A stretch of DNA of 64,000 nucleotides from Gonocerus acuteangulatus (GCA_946811695.1 OX328124.1:86332030-86396029), one strand, 5' to 3'. Numbered from the stretch's first letter, positions 22,386-34,314 are shown. Notes: generated by a model not told the origin, from the letters alone. A program made the numbers and translations.

Positions 22386-25275
22386 TTCAAGTCGGATAGA
22401 AGAAGATTTGAGGAAATTCTTTCGAAATTCCACTCATTCCATCTATTTTGTTACAATCTTTGGAATTCGTTTAAAGTGTGTCGGATTTCCTAAAATATAT
22501 TCTTCTTGTTCTATTGAGATATGAACACACTATATAGTAAAATTGCTTCCTTCCGCCCATTATGACAATAAATTATTAGATAAATTACTTAATATATGTA
22601 CTTAAGGTAATAAAGAGATCATTAGATATTACTTCTTTAGTAGGAGACGAACCTCTAACCTATAGTCCACTGACCCCTGTGTTGTGACAGAAGTTACATA
22701 CTTAGAACCCCCTCCATGTAGAGGTCCAGCAGAGAGGGAGCTCCAGCTCCTTGCTAGAGATCAGTAGCAGAAGAACTCTCCACCTGTACGGAACAGCTGA
22801 AACAAGTAAGTCTAGTAATAATCTACTCGCAACTAGAAAGTATGTCAGGAGAAAGGTTCCGTCCGAGATATTACCTACAACTTAATTTTTGGAAATATGT
22901 TTATTTCATTTAAGCTTAAGGGAGACTTGTAGTTGGCACCAGAGATTTGCGTTGTTTCTTACAGGCGACGCATTGAAGTCTCTGAATGTAACAGACCTGA
23001 CAAACTAAATATTCCACACGACCTATCGTCTTAGAAAAAGTAATCCGAACATGCTATTTACACTGCACTATTTATATTACATCAACATAAATCGCACTAT
23101 TTAATTATTAATAAAAAAGTTATATTTGTGTGTGTGTGAGTGTATGTGAATATGTGCGCATACATATGTAAATGCAGCTTATTATTATTATTTAATAATT
23201 TTTATGCACCGCGTCATAGGCGAATTGAATTTTTTTCGGTACTCTTCAATAGAGGGTGGTATAAAACTGGTTTAATCCATTATTTTTCTTACAAGAGTAG
23301 ATACACTTAATTACGAGTTTTAAACATTTTGAACAATAATGTTTAAAATGGATATTTATATAATATTAATTGCACTAACACATTTAGTTGAAAACTTATT
23401 ATAATTTTATAAAGTAGTATACAAAGCTTTCATTTTAACTGTTTATTTTTTAGCCACCAATATTCCACAATGTTTGTATGATTTCCAAAGACATCTAACA
23501 CGTTTGTCGCCAGCTTTGTTTTATAGTAAATTTTATTTTTAACTGTTAATAAGAGCTCTTGAAAAAATTTAAGAGCATATCGCCCCCATTGTAGTGCTCC
23601 AATATAAGAAGTAGTAAAGTAAAGTAGTGCTTCTTATATATAAGAAGAAGACTGACTGACTTGCTCGTTACAAAACGCCTCGGAATTAAATTTCATAAAG
23701 ATTTTATTAATGTAATTTTTCAGGCATTTTATAATAATCACTGCTTTATCAAGTTTCATTTTCTTTCTACCCAGAGTTATTCTGGATGAGATATTATTCT
23801 GCCATCACACCAAGCTGCTTCTTCTGCTACTAAAAATGTTTTTTCTAAAAATCTGAAACGCCTGTTTGGATGATACCTGCTACATTTAAATTTTGATTTA
23901 CAGCCGCAATCAATGTAATATGTAGTTTTCGAGATCTTATGCACTTTTTTATATATATACAATTTTCCCAATATAGTCCATATTTAGTTCATTTTGTGAT
24001 ATTCCATGTAAAATAATTATACCATTTATTTTTTACATCAACATTATAATTCCAATATAGTATACGTTATAAGTTTTAATTTTAAAACTAATTTTTTTTT
24101 GTTTTATAGTTCACAAATTGTTCCCTATAAACCCTTCTTTGTCTTTATTATTTTTTTTTTTTTTTTTTAAATTTGTATAGTATTTCTAGATTGATATTGG
24201 TAATTTTGGATTAAGCTCTTTTTTTTTCTTTAGCTTGCTATTATCTAATAGCTTTTTAGTTGTGGCATTCCTCAGAAATGAAAGAGATTAGCGTCCGTGT
24301 TCGAATAAAATCACAAACAATTTATAATTCTAATAATATTCTTAAATTAAAATAAAATAATATAAAATTAGTAGCAAGTAGTAATGATTTCCGTTACAAC
24401 CTAACTCATTATAGTAAACTTTAACAGCAAAGTTTAAAAGTCTCTCAACCATTTGTTTAATACATCTCCCTTAGACATTGTTTGGCTTAATTTCTATAAA
24501 TTTTTATCAAATATCAAAATAATTATTTACAAAAATCATGTTGTTGAACTTTAATTTTAATTAGGCATTCAATTCATTTATTGTATAAAATTTAAATGCC
24601 TTAATGTGCTATAATTTGTTTTTAGTTTTCTTCTGATCGTTAAATAAATTGTTTGCTCAACGTATTTCAAACTCATTCATTAATATTTTGTTTTCTATGT
24701 CAATGAGCATTGCATGAATTTTAAAAATAAATATAAATATGGTATGATACATTAATTATTTTTTACGCGCAATATTTACGTCGATTAATTAAATAAATCT
24801 GTAATGAAACAACGTAACACTGCAGGTGAACGAATAAGAGATAGGCGTTGGCGTAAAAAAGAGCGATAAATCGGTTTCAAACTACTGTTATGCCAAAGCA
24901 TCATGGAAATACACATTCAGAGCATGGACTACGCCATTCAATTTTAGCCGTTAGCGGTGGGACTATTTTTTCCGACATCCAATGTCAAGGCCACTGGTTC
25001 CCATCCTTTCTAAGTGGCCTTCTTGAAATTCCGACTCTATAATCGAACACACGCAGACAATGTAGCCATGTGGCCTCCTACTTCCGTATTTTTCGTTTTG
25101 GCCTTTCGCCTCCAAAGTGATGATTTTTCGGACTACATTAGATACAAAAATGTAATTTTCTGTAAAACCCCATATGAAACAACTGAAGCGAGTAAAATTA
25201 GAATAACTGCCTTAACCTTCTAATTATATTCAAGGGTGGGATCCTGTTCAACCTGTCCAAAACCTTGCTCCTTAA
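22386..25275. other. 2.9 kb without recognised gene or element
   Basis: Contains T-rich tracts near 24090 and 24151-24169. Bases 23190-23290 (CACCGCGTCATAGGCGAATT) resemble 49965-50040, which points to another old dispersed repeat, but no boundary is clear. Confidence 0.45.
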
Positions 25276-25278
25276 TTA

Positions 25279-25363
25279 GGGCCGCCACACACTATGAGGT
25301 AGACCGGACAGGTTCACCCGTCCGGCGCACCTGTCCGGTCTACCTCATAGTGTGTGGCCGGCC
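25279..25363. mobile_element. Foldback MITE, 85 bp, TSD TTA
   Basis: Two arms of about 35 bp (CCACACACTATGAGGTAGAC continuing to CCGGACAGGT, and its complement) flank a 15-base loop. TTA lies at 25276-25278 and 25364-25366. The arms are nearly perfect and GC-rich, unlike their surroundings. PIF/Harbinger-like by duplication length and sequence; no coding. Confidence 0.8.
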
Positions 25364-25611
25364 TTACAGAACAACATCTTCGTCACGATGAATCATCAAT
25401 TATAATCAAGGCATAGATTCAAAATATATTTAGATGCAGTTTAGTAGCTATTTTAGTGCTATTTTATTATTAATGCAGGAGTTCGAATGTGACTTATTTG
25501 CACGCCTAATTTAATTCATTCGATATAATTAACTTCTCCAAAAGCTTAAGTTTTTGAACTCTTTTTCTTCCTTTTAAAAATCACTCATAATTAGCTCCAT
25601 TTTACCTCTTT

Positions 25612-25717
25612 CCGAGGTAATGTAGCTGTTGAGGTTGCACTCATGAAAGAAATGTTAAAAAATGTCTTCAAATCTTTATCGATCCCTCCTACTAGATACC
25701 GAAAATGACGCGCATTA

Positions 25718-25769
<52 letters not shown>

Positions 25770-26480
25770 CTTGCTGGAGAGTAGGTTCACTTCTGGCCCA
25801 AATTACTAATTTCCACATACCGGCCGGAATTTTTGATATACTGGAAAGAAACTCCGGGTATGTACTGGCTGTTTAAAGATAAATATTTATTGTAAATATA
25901 ACCTAAACCAGCCCAACTGAAGGGGGGGGGGTTACTCAGAACTCAAACTTCTAAGTTGCTCATATCGTTCGTAATTTCTGTTTATTATAACATCGTCGTG
26001 AGTGCCTAAATAAAAAAGTGTATTTTACAAAAAGGCTTAATCTGTCCATTAGAAGCTGCGGTTTAATCCTTATTCAAATTACATTAAGCCGCTAACCCGG
26101 CTCGGGATTTGGTTCCTACTTCTACCAGTAGGGGCGCTGAACAGGAGCGCTGTATCAGGTTCTTTCGTTGTTGTGGTTTTAGGATTTTCTCCTTTTACAT
26201 GTGGATGCTATTATTGTTCTACGATGTCAACAAAAAAAAAATGCGAAGTTTTTGTGTATTTATTAAGTAGTGTAAAACCTCCCATACACCATACTCCGAA
26301 AGAAAATTAATGAAAAAATAATAATTTTGTCAGCTCCTTATCACAAATATAAAAGAGTAAAACTACCCTTTTTTTTATTTATGCAGGGGATTTTAAACAA
26401 ATTATTTAGGAATGCATTGTACTCTATCCACCTTTTAAAGAAAATGCTTAGTTATGTAACTCCTGTGTGACGGTAATTTT
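25612..26480 (+). mobile_element. Fam-B copy, about 870 bp, with (AT)n
   Basis: CCGAGGTAATGTAGCTGTTG, AGGTTGCACTCATGAAAGAA, TACTAGATACCGAAAATGAC, an (AT)n tract (25722-25765), a G-run with GTTACTCAGAA, and the end CTTAGTTATGTAACTCCTG then TGTGACGG. Same architecture as 18386-19165. Confidence 0.78.
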
Positions 26481-27204
26481 TAGACTAGCTATCACATTTT
26501 ATCCAAAAATACATGATAGCCATAGATCTTCATTTTTGTATTAAGATGCAACGGCTGTGAAGGTGATTAGCGCCCATGTCCCCCTATTTGCATGCGATCT
26601 TAAGCTGGAAAGTAGGTGTAGGCCACTTCGACTTAACGGGTGACTGGTCTACTATGCATCAGCTGACATGAAATCAACACCGGGCCTTTTACAGACCTTG
26701 CATATTAATCCTTCTATGTCAAGGAAATAACATTTACTCTTTTTATAGGAAATTACGCAATAAGGGATTATAGGCAGAATTTATTTTCATTCATGAGATA
26801 TTCTTGACCTTGTACGTCTCTCAGATATGGGAAAGACTTTCAATACTACGTTTAATAAGTATACGTTTAAATACATTATTGGAGCACGTGTGAAACATCT
26901 TGAAATACAATAAGAATACAATTTCCTGGTCACAATGTCTGGGATAGAAATACATTTACCCGTTTCAATTTTTATATTCCAATCAACATTTCTTTTTCTT
27001 GGTTTTCTACCACATTAGCAGGCCATGTGATTCTTCTTTTCTTCGATTTAATACCTCGTGTGGTTTTACTCTCTGTGTGAGCTCGTCGCATGTGGTTTTA
27101 TTTTCAAACATTCATGCTTTAGAATGAGAGCCAGATTCTGTAATTTCCGCTTCTGTGTAAAAGTTAGCTACTGTCGGTGTCCCTGACGCCTTAATATCAC
27201 TTTT
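26481..27204. other. Non-coding interval
   Basis: No gene recognised. Confidence 0.5.
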
Positions 27205-28277
27205 ATTCGAGAAACGTTTTTGAGTTCATACGCTTTTAAGTACTCGTTTTATAGGCTTCTTGGGCTAGGAAAACTCAAAATGTTCTGCATGTTCTACTTT
27301 CATTAAAACTAATATGTTGAAATTTTTGTTACGTTTGGAGTTAAGGAAGGGTTAGAATAAAATATATTATTAACAGACATAAAAAGTTTTGGTAACTTTC
27401 TATACTTTCCTTAATATCTCGAAAAAGGTTGAGAATCTTGGTAAACGGGAGAATACCATTAGAAAGCTTATTAAATGCTCTAAAAAAAGGTTCTAATGAA
27501 TGTTTTGATTAGGCGATCTCAATCGGAAATCGGAAATCATCGGAAATAAGAGCTTAAAACATTAAAGTAATTGATTTCGCTTATTCGAACTGTTATTTTT
27601 GTCTTTGATTTTGGTACTTAGAATTATGGGATTCAGTTGAAACATTTTCTGCATGTTCGAATTTCATCAACACTAATATGTTGAAATTTTGGTTACGTTT
27701 GGAGTAGAGGAAGGGTTAGAATAAAATATTTTATTAACAGACAAGAAAGGTTTTGGTCACTTTATACACTTTCGTTAGTATCTCGAAAACCGTTGACAAT
27801 CTTGTGAAGCGGAAGGTTACCATTCGAAAGCTTACTAAATGCTCTAAAAAAAGGTTCTGAAGATAGTTTTAATCAGGCGATGTCAATCGGAGAAATAAGT
27901 GCTTAAAACTTTAAAGTAATTGATTTCGTTTATTCGAACGGTTCTTTTTGTTTTATTCGTTGTTAGTTTTTAATTGCTTATAGTCGGATAATGTGTTTGA
28001 CAATAAAAAAGAATAAGTAAAATAAGAAGATCAATTTATTGTTAAAAATGTAGCGTTCAAAGAGAGAGATCCCAAGGCTTTCCAAATGTCTCTAAGCGGA
28101 GGCCTTTCTGACCGACTTATGGGTTAGCCGACCCATACAGGTAAGATCGTAAATCAAGACCTTCCAAGACTGGTGGAACCAAAATAATAACTGATTCTAT
28201 TTTAATCTTTCCAAATTAGACTAGAGATAAGAACGGAACCGCGCTAAGATGATGCAGTTCCTGCGAGTTGGACTTTT
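27205..28277 (+). mobile_element. Fam-A copy with internal tandem duplication
   Basis: Starts within Fam-A at TTGAGTTCATACGCTTTTAA and ends at GGAACCGCGCTAAGATG then CGAGTTGGAC, which is the far Fam-A end. A block starting CTAATATGTTGAAATTT and ending GGCGATxTCAATCGG occurs twice (about 27290-27545 and 27650-27905), offset by about 364 bases and clearly diverged. The near end with the GGTTCCTCCC hairpin and the (AT)n tract is absent. Confidence 0.75.
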
Positions 28278-28280
28278 TTT

Positions 28281-28445
28281 TTTAGTTGATTTCAATTGAT
28301 AAAAATGTTTATTTGAAAATAACTAGTGGTTAATGATTTTTGTCCATAATCCTCACTACTTCGTTACACTTTGCGTCGGTGAGAATGGAACTCCTCATCT
28401 CCCGCTTATGAATAAGGTGCTAGCCACTAGACCACCGGAGACCCC
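28281..28445 (-). mobile_element. tRNA-derived SINE head with 3' extension, minus strand
   Basis: On the minus strand it reads GGTCTCCGGTGGTCTAGTGG, GCTAGCACCTTATTCATAAG, CGGGAGATGAGGAGTTCCAT, then CAAAGTGTAACGAAGTAGTG and AAAATCATTAACCACTAGTT. The last part is shared with plus-strand 39950-40035, so a SINE variant uses this unrelated 3' sequence. The B box is mutated. Confidence 0.65.
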
Positions 28446-28466
28446 CATCATTGTTGTTTTATTCAT

Positions 28467-28515
28467 TTTTTTTTTTTTTATTTTTTTTATTATTTTTTTT
28501 TTTTTGGGGGGGGGC
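28467..28515. repeat. T-rich/G-run low-complexity tract
   Basis: T-runs broken by single A, then ten G. Seen directly. Confidence 0.9.
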
Positions 28516-29694
28516 CTTTCCAACCTTTCGGTCATTAACGCCAGTATGAGATATTAGGCCTATCATAGTAAGGATGATGGCGATCCAGCGGGAGGCAAGA
28601 AGACACAGGAGAAGAGGAGGACCCCGGGGCCCTGCCCGGCTGCCCTAAACCTTATAGTTAACTCTTGTATATTGTTGTGAGTTAAGGTAAAGCTCTCTAT
28701 CAGAGCTCTCACTGCTGGGCTGTGAGCACCCAAAGCCCACGGAGCCCTTGTCCGAGTTGGCCTACTTTGGCTTTCATAAGCTTTTTTTTCCATAGAAAAA
28801 ATTTTTTATTTCTGTTTAAGAAAAATACCTTTGTTTCAAAAAATCATTTTTTTATTCTTTACATCAAATAAGTGCATAAATAGTATCTACAAACCCCTAA
28901 TTGTTGTATCCATAATAACAGTATACACAAAATTACAAAATTAATTCTTCTTCTACTGCACAAATACACTCGGTAACTATGTCGAAATTATACTGAGCAG
29001 ATTGTCGCATATTTTCCCCCAACTTCAAGTGCCCCTAACTTTCCAGGAACCGAAGATAATTAGATAATACTGCGAAATCGCCTTATGTAAAGTATCTCTA
29101 GTAATATAATCGACTTAGTTTTATGGCCTGCTTACGTGAGTTTTGTCCATCTAGTTATGGGAATCGGTCCACTGTGCGCCGTCTGTCCGGGTCACCAGGC
29201 CCCACAACCGCCTCACGTCAGTCCTCCAACCACGTCCTCTCCAGGCCCATTCCATTGCTTCGGGATAGTTTAACTACATTATTCAGCCATGTTGTTAGAT
29301 TGTCTGTCACGTAGGAAGTACAAACCAATGTTACTTTAAGCCACATCGCTAAGGAATCTGCTTAGATATTCAGCTCCTGCGTTACTCTTAACGAGAAGAC
29401 GAAATCATTAATCGGCATAACTAGAAGAGATACTCCTCTACATACTGGCGGAGTACTAAGCCAAGGATGCCCTAATTACTATAGAAGATACTGGCCTAAT
29501 GAGATCTCGCTCCCTAGTTGCTGCTAACTTCAATCCCTAAGTACCGCAGCAAAAACACCTACAGATAGTGCTGTTTTCTCCCTCCCTCGCTTATACAACT
29601 ATTTACACTCTTGTTACATTAAACTTATCTTTAATAACGCCATTCCGTCTAAAAAAGTCACTGCATGCTTTTTATTGATTAGCTATGAGCGCTT
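28516..29694. other. Non-coding interval, locally GC-richer
   Basis: Bases 28560-28780 and 29140-29250 are GC-richer than the surroundings, but their ORFs (63-76 codons) show no recognised family motif. A lone CACTGTG lies at 29170 (see rejected items). Confidence 0.4.
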
Positions 29695-29835
29695 TCCGAA
29701 GGAATGTAGCTATTGAGGTTGCACTCATGAAAGACCATTTGAAACATTGCTTCAAATTTTCAACGACACCTACCTACTAGATACAGAAAATTACTCTCCA
29801 TGAAATTTATATATGTATATATATATATATATATT
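29695..29835 (+). mobile_element. Fam-B 5' portion with short (AT)n
   Basis: CCGAAGGAATGTAGCTATTG, AGGTTGCACTCATGAAAGAC, CCTACTAGATACAGAAAATT, then (AT)n at 29808-29834. Weaker Fam-B-like similarity continues to about 30030 (GTTGAAAGTTGGTATATATC, AGTTCGTGACCAGCAAAAC). Confidence 0.72.
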
Positions 29836-30184
29836 AGTAAGACACAATTTATGTACTTTTCTCGTTGAAAGTTGGTATATATCATAAAGAAATAATATAC
29901 TAGTTCGTGACCAGCAAAACTGGTGAGCAAAATCCGTCTGTGTGAAGAGGGGAACACTCCAGATGCAGGTGTACTTGGCATTCCAATATCTATTCCTTTC
30001 CTTCTTTTTTTCCGGACCACCACGCCCAATAAATTGAGTCCTGAAGAAAGACCTGAAGCAACATATTATTCTACCTAAGAACTAAAAGGGCCTAAATATA
30101 GTGAAAGGGTGTTCACATTCCTATAAAGTAAAACTAAATTTCGGAAGGATAAAGGGATTTGGGGCGGGACCAATTCTAGGTGGC

Positions 30185-30186
<2 letters not shown>

Positions 30187-30233
<47 letters not shown>
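30187..30233. repeat. (AT)n microsatellite
   Basis: About 23 units next to the degraded RT fragment. Confidence 0.95.
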
Positions 30234-30237
<4 letters not shown>

Positions 30238-30239
30238 GA

Positions 30240-30660
30240 CCCTAGCATCATGTGCAATTCCATCTTTCCACGGGAGCTTCGTTATCCCAAATTTAAAATT
30301 TGCCCCTGGCTGGACATCCTGACACATGTTTATTAATTTGGTCTTTAAAACTTTAATTTCCAAGCCCAACTTCCTTGGAGCATCGTCCAATGCTTTAAGC
30401 CTGCACGTTCGTAAGACTCAACCCGACTATATCTAGGTCATCTGCAAAGCCCAGTAATTTGGCAGACTTATTGAGGATAGTCTTGATTGCTAGACAGCTG
30501 GATTCCTGTGGCTCTTCTTTAAGTCCCAAGTTAATAAGCAAGCGTGCCAAATCATCACCATGCCTTATACCTCTCCCTAAAATAAAGGATTGGCAAATGC
30601 CAGCCTGCACGCTGATCATGCACTCTATTCCATCCATTGTTGCCTTACACATTAGGTACC
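30240..30660 (-). pseudogene. Non-LTR retrotransposon reverse transcriptase fragment
   Basis: Minus-strand 30395-30652 reads AGICQSFILGRGIRHGDDLA then RLLINLGL (RT block B, canonical GxRQGDxLSPLLFNLxL) and NKSAKLLGFADDLDIVGLSL (block C; FADD replaces YADD, the metal-binding aspartates are kept). After a frame change near 30390, a second frame continues LGLEIKVLKTKLI, corresponding to block D (LKINxxKTK). The QG of block B is degraded to RH. This is an old fragment of an RT clade different from the jockey copies elsewhere in the window. The FNKSxxxLGFADDIDIIG style suggests an RTE- or L1-related lineage, which I cannot settle. Confidence 0.75.
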
Positions 30661-30692
30661 GAATTCGTTTTTCAGGTATATTTAACTCGTCC

Positions 30693-30697
<5 letters not shown>

Positions 30698-30745
<48 letters not shown>

Positions 30746-30750
30746 TATAT

Positions 30751-30796
<46 letters not shown>
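30698..30796. repeat. Two adjacent (AT)n tracts
   Basis: (AT)n at about 30700-30740 and 30757-30796, separated by AAATATATATAAAAT. Confidence 0.95.
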
Positions 30797-30798
<2 letters not shown>

Positions 30799-30827
30799 CA
30801 CGTATATACGAAGTGTGAGAGTGTTTT

Positions 30828-30900
30828 ACGATGATCATTTTCGGTACTCACTAGGTAGGTTCGATGAATGCAACCTTCCGAATTTGCTGAAACATGTGTG
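30828..30900 (-). repeat. Fam-B fragment, minus strand
   Basis: On the minus strand: TTCGGAAGGTTGCATTCATC, ACCTAGTGAGTACCGAAAAT, GATC. It matches the Fam-B block next to the (AT)n tract, here adjoining the tract at 30757. Confidence 0.6.
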
Positions 30901-31204
30901 ATTGTGACAAAGCCTGAAATTATTTAGGGACAATTATTGAATGGTAAAATTGGTTACCGATACACACTAAGAAGTTTAATAAGAAAATAATTTATTTCCT
31001 GAGCATTAGCGGTTTATTGGATATGGCCGTGACTAGGTTCTCAAAGCCCTGATTTCCCAGGGGATAGCATTCCTTCTTCCCTTCTCCTCTCCCTTCTTCA
31101 CCTCAGCACCGATTCCCTTAATGGCAATCCTTATCTAACCACTGATACTTACTATCAGCTGAGTTTAGTATTCCGATAAATTATTAATTATTCAGAAGTC
31201 GAAG

Positions 31205-31445
31205 AACAGTTGGGTTTTGGCTAAGAACATTCAAATTTATGGAGAAGCAAATCTATGTTTTAGATGTTTTCAGCTGACGAAGGTTGCCAAAACATCCAAA
31301 ATTTAGTTTTTTCCGAAAATCTCAGTTGTTTTTTTTTTTTTCTTGTTTTTTTTTAACTCTAGATTCATAGGGATCGTACTGACTAAGGGGTTGAACGATA
31401 GCTCAACACCTTTTGTATTGTATTGTATACCCGAAACCCAACTAT
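31205..31445. repeat. Decayed inverted pair of Penelope-type terminal repeats
   Basis: Minus-strand arm at 31205-31265: on the plus strand GTTGGGTTTTGGCTAAGAAC ... AAATCTATGTTTTAGATG. It matches the GTTGGGATTCGGCTAAATAA ... AAATCTATATTTCGGACG arm at 34592-34653. A plus-strand arm follows at once at 31268: AGCTGACGAAGGTTGCC, AAAACATCCAAAATTTAG. That is the hammerhead-type block CTGACGA ... GCC(G)AAACGTCC with the hairpin partly deleted. It ends CCCGAAACCCAAC near 31430. No coding sequence between. Confidence 0.55.
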
Positions 31446-31627
31446 TTCTTCACTTCTTATCACAAATAATTATTTGCGTCTCCTCTCCATTAATCTATTT
31501 TTTGATTGCTTACTATAATTGGTAATACTACCTGCAGTTACTAGTTTCCATGTCGTAATAAATAATAGACTGCTCACACATAACACTGCACATAATAATA
31601 ATAAATTTAGGGAACTCTTATTCTTCT

Positions 31628-31630
<3 letters not shown>

Positions 31631-31678
<48 letters not shown>
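31631..31678. repeat. Poly(T), about 48 bases
   Basis: Uninterrupted T run directly before a minus-strand Fam-D copy. It may be that copy's poly(A) tail on the other strand. Confidence 0.95.
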
Positions 31679-31680
<2 letters not shown>

Positions 31681-31872
31681 CATAAATGTGCTTTAGGATG
31701 TCTACGCTGAAAAAAAAACGTTACAAAAAGTGATACAAAAAAAGTGTCCGCTGGCGTTCGCGCTGGTGGGGTGAAAAGGAAGACTGTATATTATAAAGTA
31801 CATTACATAGATTTGTCGGGTGGACCTAAAGCATATTTATGTTCCTGAATTTGAGCAGAAGGCTCTATTTTT
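31679..31872 (-). repeat. Fam-D copy, minus strand
   Basis: Contains GTCGGGTGGACCTAAAGCAT, ATTTATGTTCCTGAATTTGA and GCAGAAGGCTCT, the reverse complement of 34320-34380. TGTCCGCTGGCGTTCGCGCT corresponds to the CGCGAACACCAGCGGTAAC block at 34433-34452. Confidence 0.75.
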
Positions 31873-32437
31873 CTTCTTTTTTTTTTTTTTTTTATTTGAA
31901 CACTTATCTAAGAAAGAACCCCCCTAACAAGTTCATTTTCTTATTCACAAACTATGTACTTAATGGTTTTGTTAGTTTATTATAAATTAAATTGTATTTA
32001 GTAAATAGTTAAATATTCTAGGCCCGCCAGTGTATATACTACTGTCATACCTTTTAGTCAAGACCGTCGTAACTGGCACTGGTTGAATTACTGTGGGCAT
32101 GCCGTCTTGATATTATCAAGTGATTTTCAAGCAACTGTTGTGGTAGTTCTGAGTCTGGTTCGCGTACTCTATAACCAGATTTAGTACTACTTCAAAAGAA
32201 AAATTGGTTTGAGAATGACATGCCGAAAGCGGTCGCACAAAGCACTCCAACTAATGCTAGTGACAATGGTCTCCACCATAAGCTATGACAACATGTGTTT
32301 AGTGATTTTCCTCCAAAAACACGACTGCTCCACCGCAGAGCCAACCTATATAATATAGCAATTTCAAATAATTAAAAAGCAAGTAAAATAGTAGGAAGTT
32401 GGTAACACCTTTATTCAGTCCTCAAATATATTTTTAT
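31873..32437. other. Non-coding interval
   Basis: No gene recognised. A T-tract lies at 31876-31893. Confidence 0.5.
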
Positions 32438-32500
32438 TTTCAAGCTACATAGGCATTCCGCACCCTATGTAGCTCGAAAATAAAAAAATATATTTGAGGA
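32438..32500. repeat. Perfect-arm hairpin, about 26-bp inner arms
   Basis: GTCCTCAAATATATTTTTAT continuing TTTCAAGCTACATAGG pairs with CCTATGTAGCTCGAAAATAA continuing to ATATATTTGAGGAC. There are about one mismatch and a one-base length difference in the A/T run, around a 10-base loop. No TIR-type duplication was found. Confidence 0.85.
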
Positions 32501-32719
32501 CTTTAACTTACGATCTACACAATAGTTTAAGAAAAACTATTTATAGGAAGTTGATATAAAATTCATGACTTCGTGCTGAAGAACGAGTCACTGAAGAGTT
32601 ATCAACCAATCTGTATACATGTAGAGCTAATATAACTCTAAAAGAAAGTAGTGAAAAAATTACCGAAGCATTTGTACAATTCAGAAGATATCGTAAACCG
32701 TGGATATTAAACAGGGAGA

Positions 32720-32910
32720 GGGGTCTCCCGTGGTCTAGTGGCTAGTGCGCTAGATTCATAAGCAGGAGATGGTAGGTTCGATCCCCACCGGCGACAGGAA
32801 TTTTCTCATCTCAGGGCTCGTTGAGAAAATTCCTGGCTGCACCCTGGATGTCGGCGCTAATGGCCAAGAATTGTCGATGCGCCGTAAAAAAAAAAAAAAA
32901 AAAAAAAAAA
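32720..32910 (+). mobile_element. tRNA-derived SINE, about 190 bp, with poly(A) and 13-bp duplications
   Basis: GGGGTCTCCCGTGGTCTAGT, GGCTAGTGCGCTAGATTCAT, B box GGTTCGATCCC, then a body containing CTCGTTGAGAAAATTCCTGG, GGATGTCGGCGCTAATGG, GCGCCGT and about 25 A. Flanked by TTAAACAGGGAGA (32707-32719) and TTAATCAGGGAGA (32911-32923). One of the two best-preserved copies of this subtype. Confidence 0.88.
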
Positions 32911-32923
32911 TTAATCAGGGAGA

Positions 32924-34314
32924 AAATAGTTGGAGTTCGGTCTTGACAGCTAATGATCCTATTTCCTAAAATAAAAGCTCAACGTTATTTGCAAATGATG
33001 TTTTATCTATGGCCTAATCCCTGCCATTCCCAGAAGACGATTTGAAGGATTAAACTGGGAGAAATTTAATTAATTAACAGAAAAAAATTAATTATTGACA
33101 CGCATGGTTGGCTTCTAGTATAAAATAAGGAAAATATCTTAAGAAAAAAATAAGCAAATTGGTTTTAAGGTTTATAAGAAGGGAAACTTTTCAAGGATCT
33201 CCGAAACTGAAGACGTAACTTTTCCACTGACAGGGGATCTTTCCCCCGTCTACTTAAACTCTTTCTAAAATAAACACTGATTAGGAACGATGTGCTCCCA
33301 AGCCTGTAATTTATTCTCTTCTTTAATTTGTAAACTTCAACAAACACTTCAGTCAACAATTAGTTTTTATAATTAACAAAGAACATTTTTTATTAATAAT
33401 ATTTTCTTCTTATAAGAATATTTTCTGAAAAGGCTGTGCTTCATAATTTCTGTAATGTTAGTAATTATGATGAACATAAGCAATGTGGATTATAGAAACT
33501 TTAGAATATGAAAATCAAAGATCATTAATATATGTATGTCTGAACTCCTTTAATTGACAACAAATAACTACTTAAGGGGTAATTATATCTTGTGTGATGA
33601 AAATCAAAGTAATTTTCTCCAATTCATGGATAACAAATAAATCAATATTTTTCAATTCTTTATTTCAGAAGCCTAAATTAACAAAAAAAAAAAAGTTTTA
33701 ATCCTTCGAAAACACAATGGCGACACTGTGTCTGCCGAACAGAAACACTCTTTTTTCCAGGGCGATAGTCTGCAGGCGTTAATTTTTAATCTAGAACAAA
33801 AAAATAAAATTATTTTGAAATAAAAGTTTAAATTTAGTAAAGTACGTAGGAGTTTTAAGAAATATTATTTATTTTTTAAATGGGGAACAATTCTTCATTT
33901 TCTATTAAAACCTCTTTTTTTTTTATTTGGTCATAAAATCGTAATAATTCAATGGATGGAAAACTCCCTACGTATTTTACTAGCAAATGTCATTAGGAAT
34001 CTACAGTTAAAATGTGAAGTTGATCGGGTGAAAATTGAATGCGCTAGCGTATCGCCCGATTTGAAAAACATAATTTTGGGAAAATCTACTTTAAATTTTA
34101 ATTTACCGAGAAGTTCTTTGTCTTATAATTCCTTGTAATAAAGATTAAAAAAAATTGTTTTTAATTTTGAAATATATCGTGAATTTAGTTGTAAAATTGA
34201 ATTTTTGGCACATTTAAAAACTGTTCCGGCACATAAACATTCTTGTATATCACTTTTGATTATTTAAGGACGCATTTAAGCCCATAATAAGAAAATAGTA
34301 AAAAAAATATTTTG
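32924..34314. other. Non-coding interval
   Basis: No gene recognised. The 60-64-codon ORFs show no family features. Confidence 0.5.

Noticed and set aside
29142..29181. Another Transib end (CACTGTG followed by CGCCG)
   Set aside because: No matching CGCCG-CACAGTG partner was found within several kilobases, and the inner sequence does not continue like the other four ends. Probably chance.
32720..32800. tRNA gene (also at 4130, 16808 and 54936)
   Set aside because: The B boxes are good, but no clean cloverleaf is closed, and each head is fused to a common body with an A-tail and, in three cases, target duplications. These are SINEs.
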